A DNA stretch of 64,000 bases from Burkholderiales bacterium. Its GTDB lineage: Bacteria; Pseudomonadota; Gammaproteobacteria; Burkholderiales; SG8-39. A model generated the notes under the pieces. The model saw nothing but the letters and a program-made list of their open reading frames with translations, did no database searches and was not told the origin of the DNA. The DNA lies in assembly GCA_014860445.1 (NCBI GenBank), contig JACZJT010000023.1, positions 62,001 to 126,000 of the forward strand, in the 5' to 3' direction. Both the position numbers and the translations under genes were made by a program. Positions within the stretch are counted from its first letter, which is position 1. The number at the start of each line of letters is the position of its first letter. Shown here one piece after another: positions 1-8,893 of the stretch.

Positions 1-479
1 ATTTCAGCGGCCAGTGGCCCAGCGCGGGACCGGGCTTCACCGATCCGTTCACGCCGATGGCGGCCTGGGGCGTTCCCGCGTTGAATACGCTGTTGCTGCT
101 CACCTCGGGCGTGACGCTGACGGTTGCCCATTTCGGCATGATCGAGGGCAATCGCTTCAAGCTCAAGCTGTGGTTGTTCCTGACAATCGCGCTGGGTGTC
201 ACTTTCCTCGGTTTCCAGATTTACGAATATTCGCATGCCTATTCCGAACTCAACCTCAAGCTGAGCACCGGCATCTACGGCACGACGTTTTTCATGCTCA
301 CGGGCTTTCACGGGTTTCACGTGACCATCGGCGTGATCATGCTCACGACCATGCTGTTCCGATCGATCGCCGGCCACTTCAAGCCGCACAACCATTTCGC
401 TTTCGAGGCGGTGGCCTGGTACTGGCATTTCGTCGACGTGGTCTGGCTGTTGCTGTTCATTTTCGTCTACTGGGTGTAG
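1..479 (+). CDS. coxC: cytochrome c oxidase subunit III (5' end outside window)
   Basis: C-terminal 158 codons of subunit III of a haem-copper (aa3-type) cytochrome c oxidase, an inner-membrane protein without redox centres that stabilises the catalytic subunit. The frame is open from base 3 and ends in TAG at 477-479. Recognisable family signatures are the segment YEYSHAYSELNLKLSTGIYG, the helix with TGFHGFHVTIG, and the terminal AVAWYWHFVDVVWLLLFIFVYWV-type helix. About four membrane helices are visible. The assembly genes for the same enzyme (SURF1, ctaB, SCO) follow on the same strand. The start codon lies upstream of the window. Confidence 0.97.
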   Translation, partial: FSGQWPSAGPGFTDPFTPMAAWGVPALNTLLLLTSGVTLTVAHFGMIEGNRFKLKLWLFLTIALGVTFLGFQIYEYSHAYSELNLKLSTGIYGTTFFMLTGFHGFHVTIGVIMLTTMLFRSIAGHFKPHNHFAFEAVAWYWHFVDVVWLLLFIFVYWV

Positions 480-557
480 CCCGGACGACGCGAACCGACG
501 CAGTTCGAGGAAAAAAGGACTAAGAGGAGGCAGGAGAACCCCGCAGAGGGCTTTGAA

Positions 558-587
558 CGCGCCGCACACTGTGCGGCGCGCTTTTTT
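558..587 (+). terminator. Rho-independent terminator after coxC
   Basis: Perfect GC-rich hairpin: the arms 558-565 and 573-580 (CGCGCCGC / GCGGCGCG) extend further inward towards the centre at 569. A run of six T (582-587) follows. It lies about 80 bp after the coxC stop codon and between convergent genes, so it can end the oxidase structural-gene transcript. Confidence 0.85.
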
Positions 588-626
588 GGAAATCAGGAAC
601 CTGTTTCGGGAGCGCCGTGGCGGTAT

Positions 627-824
627 TCAGGAAATCTTTCCCGGTATCAAGCCGAAATAGTATCCCGCCATCAAGAGCAGAAACAGGCTTACCGACAGGC
701 CGACGCGCAGGGCCAGAGCGGTGACGGTACGTTTGGACTGGCCGCGATCGCTGACCAGAAAGAACAGCGCCGAGCCGAGACTGGCGAGGATCAGCAGCAG
801 GAATAGGATGACGATGATTTTCAT
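627..824 (-). CDS. DUF2909 twin-transmembrane protein
   Basis: Small 65-residue protein with two hydrophobic helices (about residues 2-24 and 38-58) separated by a short basic loop (SDRGQSKRT). Its size, two-helix pattern and location, opposite in strand between coxC and SURF1, match the DUF2909 / twin transmembrane protein family that accompanies cytochrome oxidase clusters in betaproteobacteria. No function is established; a role in oxidase assembly or stability is only suggested by its neighbours. The ATG is at 822-824. Confidence 0.75.
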   Translation of the reverse strand: MKIIVILFLLLILASLGSALFFLVSDRGQSKRTVTALALRVGLSVSLFLLLMAGYYFGLIPGKIS

Positions 825-982
825 TGCGTACGCCGGCGGAAAGGTCTTAAGTAGTACCCTATGCGAAATGGGTTTTGCAAGGGTTCGGTCAAGGAGAACG
901 TGAGGAGAGCGATCACCTCATATCGAAATATGGTCCAAGTGTATCCCAGTCGAACCGGTCTTACTAGAATAGCTGCGCCCTC

Positions 983-1690
983 ATGTTAGCCAGGCGACGC
1001 TTCCGTCCCGCGTTCATGCCCGGCGTCGCCGCGCTTGCGGGAATTGCGCTCACCGTGTCGCTCGGAAACTGGCAGACGCACCGAGCCGAGGAAAAGCTGG
1101 CCCGCGGGCACAGTCTCGACGATGCCGCGCGCCGCGTGGAACGTGCCCTGCCGTCCAGCCCGGTCGAGGTGCGCGACTACGAATTTGCGCGCGTCAGCGC
1201 GCGCGGTGAGTATTCGGCCAGGTACACGGTTCTGCTCGACAACAAGGTGCTGCACGGCACCCCCGGCTATCAGGTGCTGGCGCCGCTGAAGCTGGCCGGG
1301 GGCGAGCGCTATGTGCTGGTCAACCGCGGCTGGGTTGCCGCGGGCACGCGGCGCGACATCCTTCCCGAGATCCGCACCCCCGCCGGTATGGTGACGGTCG
1401 AGGGAATAGCGGTTGTTCCCAGCAGCCATATTTTCGAACTGGATACGAAAACCGAGGAAGGTATCGTGTGGCAGAACCTGGTGCTTGCGCGCTATGCCAA
1501 ATGGTCCGGACTCAAGCTGCAGCCGGTCGTGCTGCAGCAGACCAGCGATACCGCCGACGGCCTTTTGCGCGTCTGGACGCGGCCCGACACCGGCGCCGAC
1601 AAGCACCGCGGTTACGCCTTTCAATGGTATTCACTTGCAACCGCCATACTGATCTCCTATGTCGCATTCAGCTTCAAACGCACAGCCTGA
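983..1690 (+). CDS. SURF1 family cytochrome oxidase assembly protein
   Basis: 235-residue SURF1/Shy1-type protein that helps insert haem a into subunit I of cytochrome oxidase. It has the family's topology: an N-terminal helix (about 12-30), a large periplasmic domain and a C-terminal helix (about 212-230). Family motifs seen are GNWQTHRAEEK near the N-terminus, the VLLDNKVLHGTPGYQVLAPL-like stretch and VNRGWVAAG. The stop codon lies inside the next gene (32-bp overlap), which argues for a co-translated assembly operon. Confidence 0.93.
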   Translation: MLARRRFRPAFMPGVAALAGIALTVSLGNWQTHRAEEKLARGHSLDDAARRVERALPSSPVEVRDYEFARVSARGEYSARYTVLLDNKVLHGTPGYQVLAPLKLAGGERYVLVNRGWVAAGTRRDILPEIRTPAGMVTVEGIAVVPSSHIFELDTKTEEGIVWQNLVLARYAKWSGLKLQPVVLQQTSDTADGLLRVWTRPDTGADKHRGYAFQWYSLATAILISYVAFSFKRTA

Positions 1691-2252
1691 TCCGCGCCCC
1701 GGGCGCAGAAAGATGCTCGCAATCGCGGCGCTGTGCCTCGCGCCGTTTATCGCCGCGTTGATCGCCTACTTTTACTGGCAGCCGCAAGGGGGCATGAACT
1801 ATGGCGAGCTCATTCCGGCTCACCCGCTGATCGACCCGCCGCTGCGCCACCTCGATCAGCGGGCGGTCAGACTGTCCGCGTTCAAGGGCAAGTGGATACT
1901 GCTGCAGCTGGATCAGGCCGATTGCGCCGAGCCCTGCCGCGCCAAGCTGTACAACATGCGCCAGGTGCGCCTCGCGCAGGGGCGCGAGATGGAGCGCGTC
2001 GAGCGCGTCTGGTTGATTCTGGACGATGCCCCGCTAGAGACCACGCTGATCCGCGAGTACGACGGCACACGCATGCTGCGCGCGGCCGGCAGCCCGCTCC
2101 TGGCCGAATTTCCCCCGCCGGGCGAAGCGCGCGATCACATCTATCTCATCGATCCGCTCGGTAACTTGATGCTGCGCTTTCCCAAGGACGCCGATCCGCA
2201 CAAAATGTACAAGGACCTGGCGCGTCTGCTCCGGGCATCCCGCGTCGGATAG
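1659..2252 (+). CDS. membrane-anchored SCO/thioredoxin-like protein of the oxidase cluster
   Basis: 197-residue protein with one N-terminal membrane helix (about 19-40) and a periplasmic thioredoxin-like domain. The sequence LDQADCAEPCRAKLYNMRQ places two cysteines at 89 and 93 (CxxxC), the spacing of the SCO copper site, but no clear downstream His partner is visible. This gene is common between SURF1 and ctaA/ctaB in betaproteobacteria and is usually listed as hypothetical. A copper-chaperone or thiol-reductase role in CuA maturation is an inference. It overlaps SURF1 by 32 bp. Confidence 0.8.
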   Translation: MSHSASNAQPDPRPGRRKMLAIAALCLAPFIAALIAYFYWQPQGGMNYGELIPAHPLIDPPLRHLDQRAVRLSAFKGKWILLQLDQADCAEPCRAKLYNMRQVRLAQGREMERVERVWLILDDAPLETTLIREYDGTRMLRAAGSPLLAEFPPPGEARDHIYLIDPLGNLMLRFPKDADPHKMYKDLARLLRASRVG

Positions 2253-2304
2253 GCACCCGGTCAGCGCGTGATAAACTCCTTCGACATTCTTTAGACACCA
2301 TCCC

Positions 2305-3192
2305 ATGGCCTTGCAGCTTACATCGCACCACACCGCACAGCGCATGCGCCAGTTCTACGCGTTGACCAAGCCGCGCGTGACCATGCTGGCGGTATTCTGC
2401 GCGGTGATCGGCATGTTTCTCGCGACGCCGGGCATGGTCCCCTGGCGCATCCTGTTTGCCGGTACCGCCGGAATCGCGCTGCTGACCGGCGCGGCTTTCG
2501 CCATCAATTGCCTGATCGAGCAGGAAATCGACGCCAAGATGGCGCGCACCCGGGCGCGTCCGCTGCCGCGCGGCGAATTGAGTTCCCTGCAGACTATCGT
2601 GTTCGCCGGCGTGATCGGCGGCATCGGCATGTTCCTGCTCTACCGTTATGTCAATGCGCTCACCATGTGGCTGACCTTCGGCACCTTCGTCGGCTATGCG
2701 GTCATCTATACCATTTTGCTAAAGCCGGCCACGCCGCAAAACATCGTCATCGGCGGGATATCCGGGGCGATGCCGCCGCTGTTGGGCTGGACCGCCGTCA
2801 CCGGAGAAGTGGCGCCCGAGGCGCTGTTGCTGGTGCTGATCATCTACGCCTGGACGCCGCCGCATTTCTGGGCGCTCGCCCTTTATCGCACCGATGATTT
2901 TGCACGCGCCGGCCTGCCCATGCTGCCGGTGACCCACGGGCAAAAATTCACCCGGTTGTACGTGCTGCTCTATACCCTGATATTGATCGCGAGCACGCTG
3001 CTGCCTTTCGTCTACGGCATGAGCGGATGGATCTATCTGACGGCGGCGCTGGCACTGGACGGCATGTTTCTGTATTACGCGATCAGGATCTACACCGCCT
3101 ACAGCGACCGGCTCGCGCAGCAGACCTTCCGCTATTCAGTCGTCTACCTCGCGGGTCTGTTCACCGCACTGCTGCTGGACCACTATGTCTAA
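2305..3192 (+). CDS. ctaB: protoheme IX farnesyltransferase (haem O synthase)
   Basis: 295-residue polytopic UbiA-family prenyltransferase that converts haem b to haem o for haem-copper oxidases. The prenyl-diphosphate-binding region is [20 protein letters not shown] (from residue 68), with the expected N, E and D residues. A second polar motif follows in the middle helices near [11 protein letters not shown]. About eight to nine membrane helices are predicted by eye. It is 52 bp after the SCO-like gene and overlaps the following SCO gene by 8 bp. The ctaA gene (haem A synthase), which commonly precedes ctaB in this cluster, is absent here. Confidence 0.95.
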   Translation: MALQLTSHHTAQRMRQFYALTKPRVTMLAVFCAVIGMFLATPGMVPWRILFAGTAGIALLTGAAFAINCLIEQEIDAKMARTRARPLPRGELSSLQTIVFAGVIGGIGMFLLYRYVNALTMWLTFGTFVGYAVIYTILLKPATPQNIVIGGISGAMPPLLGWTAVTGEVAPEALLLVLIIYAWTPPHFWALALYRTDDFARAGLPMLPVTHGQKFTRLYVLLYTLILIASTLLPFVYGMSGWIYLTAALALDGMFLYYAIRIYTAYSDRLAQQTFRYSVVYLAGLFTALLLDHYV

Positions 3193-3775
3193 TGTTCTGC
3201 GCCTGCTCGGGGCCGCGGTCCTTGCGCTGACGCTGGCCGGCTGCAGCATGCCGCAGCCGGCATTCAAGAACACCGATGTCACCGGTGCCGATTGTTGCAG
3301 GGATTTTCGCCTGACCGATCACAACGGAAAAACGCGGACCCTGGCGGACTTTCGCGGCAAGGCCGTGGTGATTTTTTTCGGCTATACCCAATGCCCCGAC
3401 GTCTGTCCGACCACCCTGGCCGAAATGAAGGCCGCCCTGGGTCAGCTAGGGGCCGACGCGCAGCGCGTGCAGGTGCTTTTCGTCACCCTGGATCCGGAGC
3501 GCGACACGCGCGAACTGCTGGCCAACTATGTCTCGGCATTCGATCCGAGCTTTCTCGGCATGTACGCAGACCTGGAGACGACGGCGAAGACCGCCAAGGA
3601 ATTCCGCATTTTTTATCAGAAAAACGCCGGCCCCACGCCTACCAGTTATACGCTGGATCACACCGCCGGAAGCTATGTGATCGATCCACAGGGGCGGGTG
3701 CGCTTGTTCGTGCGCCACGGCGACGGCGGCGCAAACCTGGCCGCCGATCTGCGCAGCCTGCTGAATCAGGGTTAG
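3185..3775 (+). CDS. SCO1/SenC copper chaperone lipoprotein
   Basis: 196-residue SCO family protein that delivers copper to the CuA site of cytochrome oxidase. It starts with a lipoprotein signal ending LALTLAGC (lipidated Cys20). The copper ligands are complete: C70 and C74 in [11 protein letters not shown] and H159 in LDHTAGS. The fold also keeps the LDPERDT segment typical of SCO. Overlap with ctaB indicates co-transcription. Confidence 0.95.
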   Translation: MSNVLRLLGAAVLALTLAGCSMPQPAFKNTDVTGADCCRDFRLTDHNGKTRTLADFRGKAVVIFFGYTQCPDVCPTTLAEMKAALGQLGADAQRVQVLFVTLDPERDTRELLANYVSAFDPSFLGMYADLETTAKTAKEFRIFYQKNAGPTPTSYTLDHTAGSYVIDPQGRVRLFVRHGDGGANLAADLRSLLNQG

Positions 3776-3870
3776 ATCTTTTGGCGCGAGGGCACACCTG
3801 ATAGGGGTGCGGTAAGCGCCTCGACTCTATTGGCGCTCATGCCTTCACAGCGCACAGTGCGCACCGCTTG

Positions 3871-4719
<849 letters not shown>

Positions 4720-4802
4720 GTCTAGCTCCTTCTTAACTTGGCGTTCGACTGCGTGCCCGATGGCACGCGCGCTTGGTCGCGCCAATTGCTACGATTAATG
4801 TA

Positions 4803-4832
4803 ATTTTAGCACTCGTAGCGTTCGAGTGCCAA
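4803..4832 (-). promoter_or_regulatory. rpoH promoter with overlapping CIRCE (HrcA) operator
   Basis: On the plus strand 4806-4832 reads TTAGCACTC, nine bases, GAGTGCCAA: the CIRCE consensus (TTAGCACTC-N9-GAGTGCTAA) with one mismatch. On the coding (minus) strand the same bases hold a sigma-70 promoter: -35 TTGGCA (4832-4827), 18-bp spacer, -10 TAAAAT (4808-4803). The operator therefore covers the promoter exactly. HrcA is known to bind CIRCE, and CIRCE sites before rpoH have been reported for betaproteobacteria. Confidence 0.9.
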
Positions 4833-4892
4833 TGTGCCTGGAAAGTTCCCCTGCGGAGTCCAAGGCAACCGGAGCATGGCGATGTACAGCCT

Positions 4893-5798
4893 TTATCTGG
4901 GCTCTATACCAGATAAGTGTCTGCTTACTGACATATACGCCCCCAACCAGCCGAGTAGGGCGGCAAAGCCCAGCAGGGCGAGGCAGTCCGAGAGCCCGAA
5001 GAAACTGAGGCGGAAGTCGGATCCGTACAGGCGGGCCAGCTCAAGGATGCTGCGGTTGAGAATCAGCATGCACAGATAGACGATGGCAAGCGCCGCCAGC
5101 CCGCCCAGTCCTCCCTGGATGAAGCCCAGGTGAAAGAAAGGCCGGCGGATAAAGGAGTCGGTCGCGCCTATCAGCTTGCTCACTTCGATCTCGTCTTTTT
5201 GCGTCAGGATCTGCAGCCGGATGGTGTTGAAGGTCACCGCCACCAGGCCGCAGGCAAGCAGGGTCGCCAGGATCAGCACGGCCATCCGCCCGAGTTCCAG
5301 CAGGCTATCCAGGCGCTTGACCCAGGCTGAATCGAGTTGCACATGGGCGATTTTGGGCAAGGCTCTCAACTGCGCTTCGAGCTGCTCCAGTTCGGCCGCG
5401 CCGCCGGCGCTCTCGATGACGAAAGCGTCGGGCAGGGGGTTGGTTTGCAAGGCGGAAACGACGTCCGACAGGTTCTCCGAACGCTTGAGCCCCTCCAGTG
5501 CCTGTTCGCGCGAAATGAAACGCAGCGTACGCACGCCTGCCATTTGTTTCAGGCGCGCTTCCAGCGCGGCGATATCGGCCTTGTCTGCATCGCGGGCGAG
5601 GAACAGGCTGATCTGCGGGTTGCCGGTAAGCTGCTGCGCGACACTGCCGAGATTCTGCAGCAGCATATAGCCGCCCAGCGGCAGGGCCAATGCGACACCG
5701 ATCACAATCACATTGAGCAGCGTGGCAACAGGATTGCGCGCCAGCCGCGCAAGCGTCAGGCCGAAGGTCTGCCAGTGCTGGCGCAGCCAGGTGCTCAA
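4893..5798 (-). CDS. ftsX: cell division ABC transporter permease FtsX
   Basis: 301-residue membrane partner of FtsE; the FtsEX complex activates septal peptidoglycan hydrolases at the division site. It has an N-terminal helix (NPVATLLNVIVIGVALALPL), the periplasmic domain (GNPQISLFLARDADKADIAALE), then three helices in the C-terminal half. The start is TTG at 5796-5798, overlapping the ftsE stop codon, with GGGAGG about 8 bases upstream; it gives the family's usual length and a STWLRQHWQTF beginning. A much longer open frame runs back inside ftsE and is not expected to be used. Confidence 0.93.
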   Translation of the reverse strand: MSTWLRQHWQTFGLTLARLARNPVATLLNVIVIGVALALPLGGYMLLQNLGSVAQQLTGNPQISLFLARDADKADIAALEARLKQMAGVRTLRFISREQALEGLKRSENLSDVVSALQTNPLPDAFVIESAGGAAELEQLEAQLRALPKIAHVQLDSAWVKRLDSLLELGRMAVLILATLLACGLVAVTFNTIRLQILTQKDEIEVSKLIGATDSFIRRPFFHLGFIQGGLGGLAALAIVYLCMLILNRSILELARLYGSDFRLSFFGLSDCLALLGFAALLGWLGAYMSVSRHLSGIEPR

Positions 5799-6448
5799 GG
5801 CTCCAGCCTCCCTTCCTTGAGCTTGAGCACGCGCGGATTGAGGCGTTGGACCATACCCTCGTCGTGCGTCGCGATCAGCACCGTCACGCCGACCTGGTTG
5901 AATGAGCGAAACATGTCCACGACCTCGGCGGCGGACGACGAATCGAGGTTCGCGGTCGGCTCGTCCGCAAGGAGGATGCTGGGGCGGTTCACCACGGCGC
6001 GGGCGATGCACAGGCGTTGCTGTTCCCCGCCGGACAGCGTGATCGGGTTCGCCTTTTCCCGGTCCAGCAGGCCCACCTTGTCCAGCGCCGCGCGTGCGCG
6101 GCGCGCCGCGTCTTTGTGCGCGTGGCCCGTGAAGGCGAGCGGCAACATCACGTTGTCGAATACGCTCCGGTCATTGAGCAGCTTCTGGTCCTGGAAAATC
6201 AAGCCCAGATTGCGGCGCAAAAAGGGAACGGCGGCAGCGCGCATGCTGCCGATGTTTTGGCCGCTGACCAGCACGGTGCCGCTGGTCGGGCGCTCGATTG
6301 CGGGAATGAGCTTGAGCAAGGTGCTCTTGCCCGCGCCGGAGCGTCCGGTGATGAACACCATTTCGCCCGATTCGATCGTGAAGGAAAGTTCGCACAGCGC
6401 CTCGTGGCCGCCGCGATAGCTCTTGCGCACCTGATTGAAGCTGATCAT
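5795..6448 (-). CDS. ftsE: cell division ATP-binding protein FtsE
   Basis: 217-residue ABC ATPase of the FtsEX complex. Walker A GRSGAGKST (35-43), signature LSGGEQQR, Walker B ILLADEPTANLD and the switch histidine in IATHDEGMV are all intact. It lies 25 bp downstream of ftsY and overlaps ftsX by 4 bp, giving the order ftsY-ftsE-ftsX common in proteobacteria. Confidence 0.97.
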   Translation of the reverse strand: MISFNQVRKSYRGGHEALCELSFTIESGEMVFITGRSGAGKSTLLKLIPAIERPTSGTVLVSGQNIGSMRAAAVPFLRRNLGLIFQDQKLLNDRSVFDNVMLPLAFTGHAHKDAARRARAALDKVGLLDREKANPITLSGGEQQRLCIARAVVNRPSILLADEPTANLDSSSAAEVVDMFRSFNQVGVTVLIATHDEGMVQRLNPRVLKLKEGRLEP

Positions 6449-6473
6449 TTGGGGCGGGACGGCAAGCGCGGGT

Positions 6474-7415
6474 TCAATCGGAATCGAGCAAGGCGGTGGC
6501 GAAGTCCTTCGCCTGGAACGGACGCAGATCGTCGATGCCCTCGCCTATGCCGATGAAGCGTATCGGCACCGGACGCTCTCTGGCGATGGCCGCAATCACC
6601 CCGCCCTTGGCCGTTCCGTCCAGCTTGGTAAGAATCAGGCCGGTCAGCCCCAGCGCGTCGTCGAAGGCCTTGACCTGGCTGAGAGCGTTCTGCCCGGTAT
6701 TGGCGTCGAGCACCAGCAACACCTCATGCGGCGCGCTCGCATCGGCCTTTCCGATGACGCGCTTGACCTTGCGAATCTCGTCCATCAAATGCATCTGTGT
6801 CGGAAGCCGGCCGGCCGTGTCGGCTAGCACGATGTCAATCTTGCGCGCGCGCGCCGCCTGCACCGCGTCGAAAATGACTGCCGCCGGGTCGCCGCCCTGC
6901 TGCGTGATCACCGCGACCTGGTTGCGCTCTCCCCAGACCGCAAGCTGTTCGCGCGCCGCGGCGCGAAACGTGTCGCCGGCGGCGAGCAGCACGCTCTTTC
7001 CCTGCGCCTGGAAGTACTTTGCCAGTTTTCCGATCGAGGTCGTCTTGCCTGCGCCATTGACCCCGGCCAGCATGATAATGAAGGGGTGGTGCCCTTCGGG
7101 GGTCAGCGGCCGCTCCAGCGGGCTTATCAAGCTTGCCAGCGCTTCCTGAAGCGCGTCCTTGAGTTCCCGACGCTCGGTCAGGCCTTTCTTTCCCACCTGC
7201 TTGCGCAGATTTTCCAGGAGGTACTGGGTGGCGGCTACGCCTGTATCCGCGCATAGCAGCGCCGTTTCCAGTTCCTCGTACAGCGCGGCGTCGATCTTGC
7301 CGCCGCCGAACAGTCCGCCGATCTGCACGCGCGTGCGCGCGAGTCCGACCTTGAGTCGTTCACTCCAGGATGGAACCGGTGCTGCTTCGGCAGGTTTCTT
7401 GAGGAAACTGAACAT
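6474..7415 (-). CDS. ftsY: signal recognition particle receptor FtsY
   Basis: 313-residue SRP-family GTPase that docks SRP-ribosome complexes at the inner membrane. The NG domain is complete: GVNGAGKTTSIGKLA (G1), AAGDTFRAAAREQL, LADTAGRLPTQ, and TKLDGTAKGG with the C-terminal GIGEGIDDLRPF. The start at the ATG (7413-7415) gives the sequence MFSFLKKPAEAA with only a short acidic/variable A domain, as in many betaproteobacteria. A longer open frame extends upstream to 7796 but overlaps the divergent M16 gene and lacks family similarity. Confidence 0.95.
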   Translation of the reverse strand: MFSFLKKPAEAAPVPSWSERLKVGLARTRVQIGGLFGGGKIDAALYEELETALLCADTGVAATQYLLENLRKQVGKKGLTERRELKDALQEALASLISPLERPLTPEGHHPFIIMLAGVNGAGKTTSIGKLAKYFQAQGKSVLLAAGDTFRAAAREQLAVWGERNQVAVITQQGGDPAAVIFDAVQAARARKIDIVLADTAGRLPTQMHLMDEIRKVKRVIGKADASAPHEVLLVLDANTGQNALSQVKAFDDALGLTGLILTKLDGTAKGGVIAAIARERPVPIRFIGIGEGIDDLRPFQAKDFATALLDSD

Positions 7416-7479
7416 GGACGCCCGCGCGGACAACTGAAAACCCGCTAAGATAGGCGTCGATTTTAGCAGAAGGGTGTGC

Positions 7480-8892
7480 ATGAAAATCCCGATGTTTGCC
7501 CGCCTGTTGTTTGCGTTCTTCGCTGCAATGGCCATCAGCAACGCAGCCGCGCAGACCGGCGTGCAAGAGCGCACGCTCGCCAACGGGCTGCGCGTAATCG
7601 TGAAAGAGGACCATCGCGCGCCGACCGCGGTGCACATGGTCTGGTATATCGCCGGCAGCATGGACGAGGTAAGCGGCACCAGCGGCGTGGCGCATGTACT
7701 CGAGCACCTGATGTTCAAGGCCACCAAGACCGTCAAGAGCGGCGAGTTCTCGCGGCGCATTGCGGCGGCCGGCGGACGCGAGAACGCATTTACCAACCGC
7801 GACTACACCGCGTATTTCCAACAGGTGCCTAAGGCGGCTCTGCCGCTGATGCTGCGCCTGGAGGCCGATCGCATGTCCAATCTGCTGGTCTCCGAATCCG
7901 AATTTTCGAGCGAGATCAAGGTGGTCATGGAAGAGCGGCGCCTGCGCACCGAGGATCAGCCGCGGGCCCTTGTGGCCGAAGCGCTAAACGCGGAGGCCTA
8001 TTTTGCCCACCCCTATCGGCGCCCGGTCATCGGCTGGATGGACGATCTCGTCAACATGAACCATATTGATGCGCGCAACTGGTACCAGCGCTGGTATGCG
8101 CCCAACAACGCATTTGTCGTCGTCGTGGGAGACGTCGATGCGGAGAAGGTGTTCGCACTGGCCGAAAAATATTACGGCCGCATCAAGGCCCGGGCGTTGC
8201 CCGCGCGCAAGCCCCAGACCGAACCGGAACAGCGCGGTGTGCGCCGCCTGGTGGTCAAAGCACCGGCCAAGTTGCCCTATCTGCTGATGGGTTGGAAGTG
8301 CCCGGTGCTGCGTGACACCGAGCGGGACTGGCAGCCCTATGCGCTGGAAGTCCTGACCGGCGTGCTGGACGGAAACGAGTCGGCGCGCTTGAATCAGTCC
8401 CTGGTTCGGGACAGTCGCCTGGCGAGCGCGGTGGGCGCAGGCTACGATTCGACAGCGCGCGGTCCGGGTATGTGTTTTATCGAAGGAACGCCCAGCCAGG
8501 GCCGGACCGTGGTCGAACTGGAAGCGGGTTTGCGCGCCGAACTCGCGCGACTGGTGCGCGACGGCATCACGCCGGAGGAGCTGGCGAGGGTGAAAGCGCA
8601 GGTGGTGGCGAGTCAGGTATTCAAGCGCGACTCCATTTTCGGCCAGGCGATGGAGATCGGCCGGTTCGAGACCGCGGGGCTGTCCTACCGCGACATCGAC
8701 CGCTTTCCCGAGCGCGTCAAGGCGGTAAGCGCAGAGCAGGTGCGCACGGTGGCGAAACAGTATTTCGTCGACGATCAACTTACGGTGGCGGTGCTCGAGC
8801 CGCAGGCGCCGGAGCAAGCGCACGAACAGAAACGCGACCAAACGAACAAACGGACTACGAACAACGGGACGTCATCCGGCGCGAGGCACTGA
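7480..8892 (+). CDS. M16 family zinc metallopeptidase (catalytic subunit)
   Basis: 470-residue pitrilysin-type peptidase with a signal peptide (MKIPMFARLLFAFFAAMAIS, cleavage near NAAAQ), so periplasmic. The inverted zinc motif HVLEH is present at 72-76 with the third ligand Glu in VMEERR (about 151-152), so it should be active. A GTG two codons earlier (7474) is possible, but AGAAGG at 7468-7473 is better spaced for the ATG at 7480. The last 20 residues are a polar tail rich in K, T and N. The next gene, one base later, is its non-catalytic partner. Confidence 0.92.
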   Translation: MKIPMFARLLFAFFAAMAISNAAAQTGVQERTLANGLRVIVKEDHRAPTAVHMVWYIAGSMDEVSGTSGVAHVLEHLMFKATKTVKSGEFSRRIAAAGGRENAFTNRDYTAYFQQVPKAALPLMLRLEADRMSNLLVSESEFSSEIKVVMEERRLRTEDQPRALVAEALNAEAYFAHPYRRPVIGWMDDLVNMNHIDARNWYQRWYAPNNAFVVVVGDVDAEKVFALAEKYYGRIKARALPARKPQTEPEQRGVRRLVVKAPAKLPYLLMGWKCPVLRDTERDWQPYALEVLTGVLDGNESARLNQSLVRDSRLASAVGAGYDSTARGPGMCFIEGTPSQGRTVVELEAGLRAELARLVRDGITPEELARVKAQVVASQVFKRDSIFGQAMEIGRFETAGLSYRDIDRFPERVKAVSAEQVRTVAKQYFVDDQLTVAVLEPQAPEQAHEQKRDQTNKRTTNNGTSSGARH

Positions 8893-8893
8893 A

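Noticed and set aside
3850-3862. GCGCAC-A-GTGCGC palindrome after rpoH
   Set aside because: Thirteen bases only, no T-run on the rpoH strand; such palindromes are frequent in DNA of this GC content.
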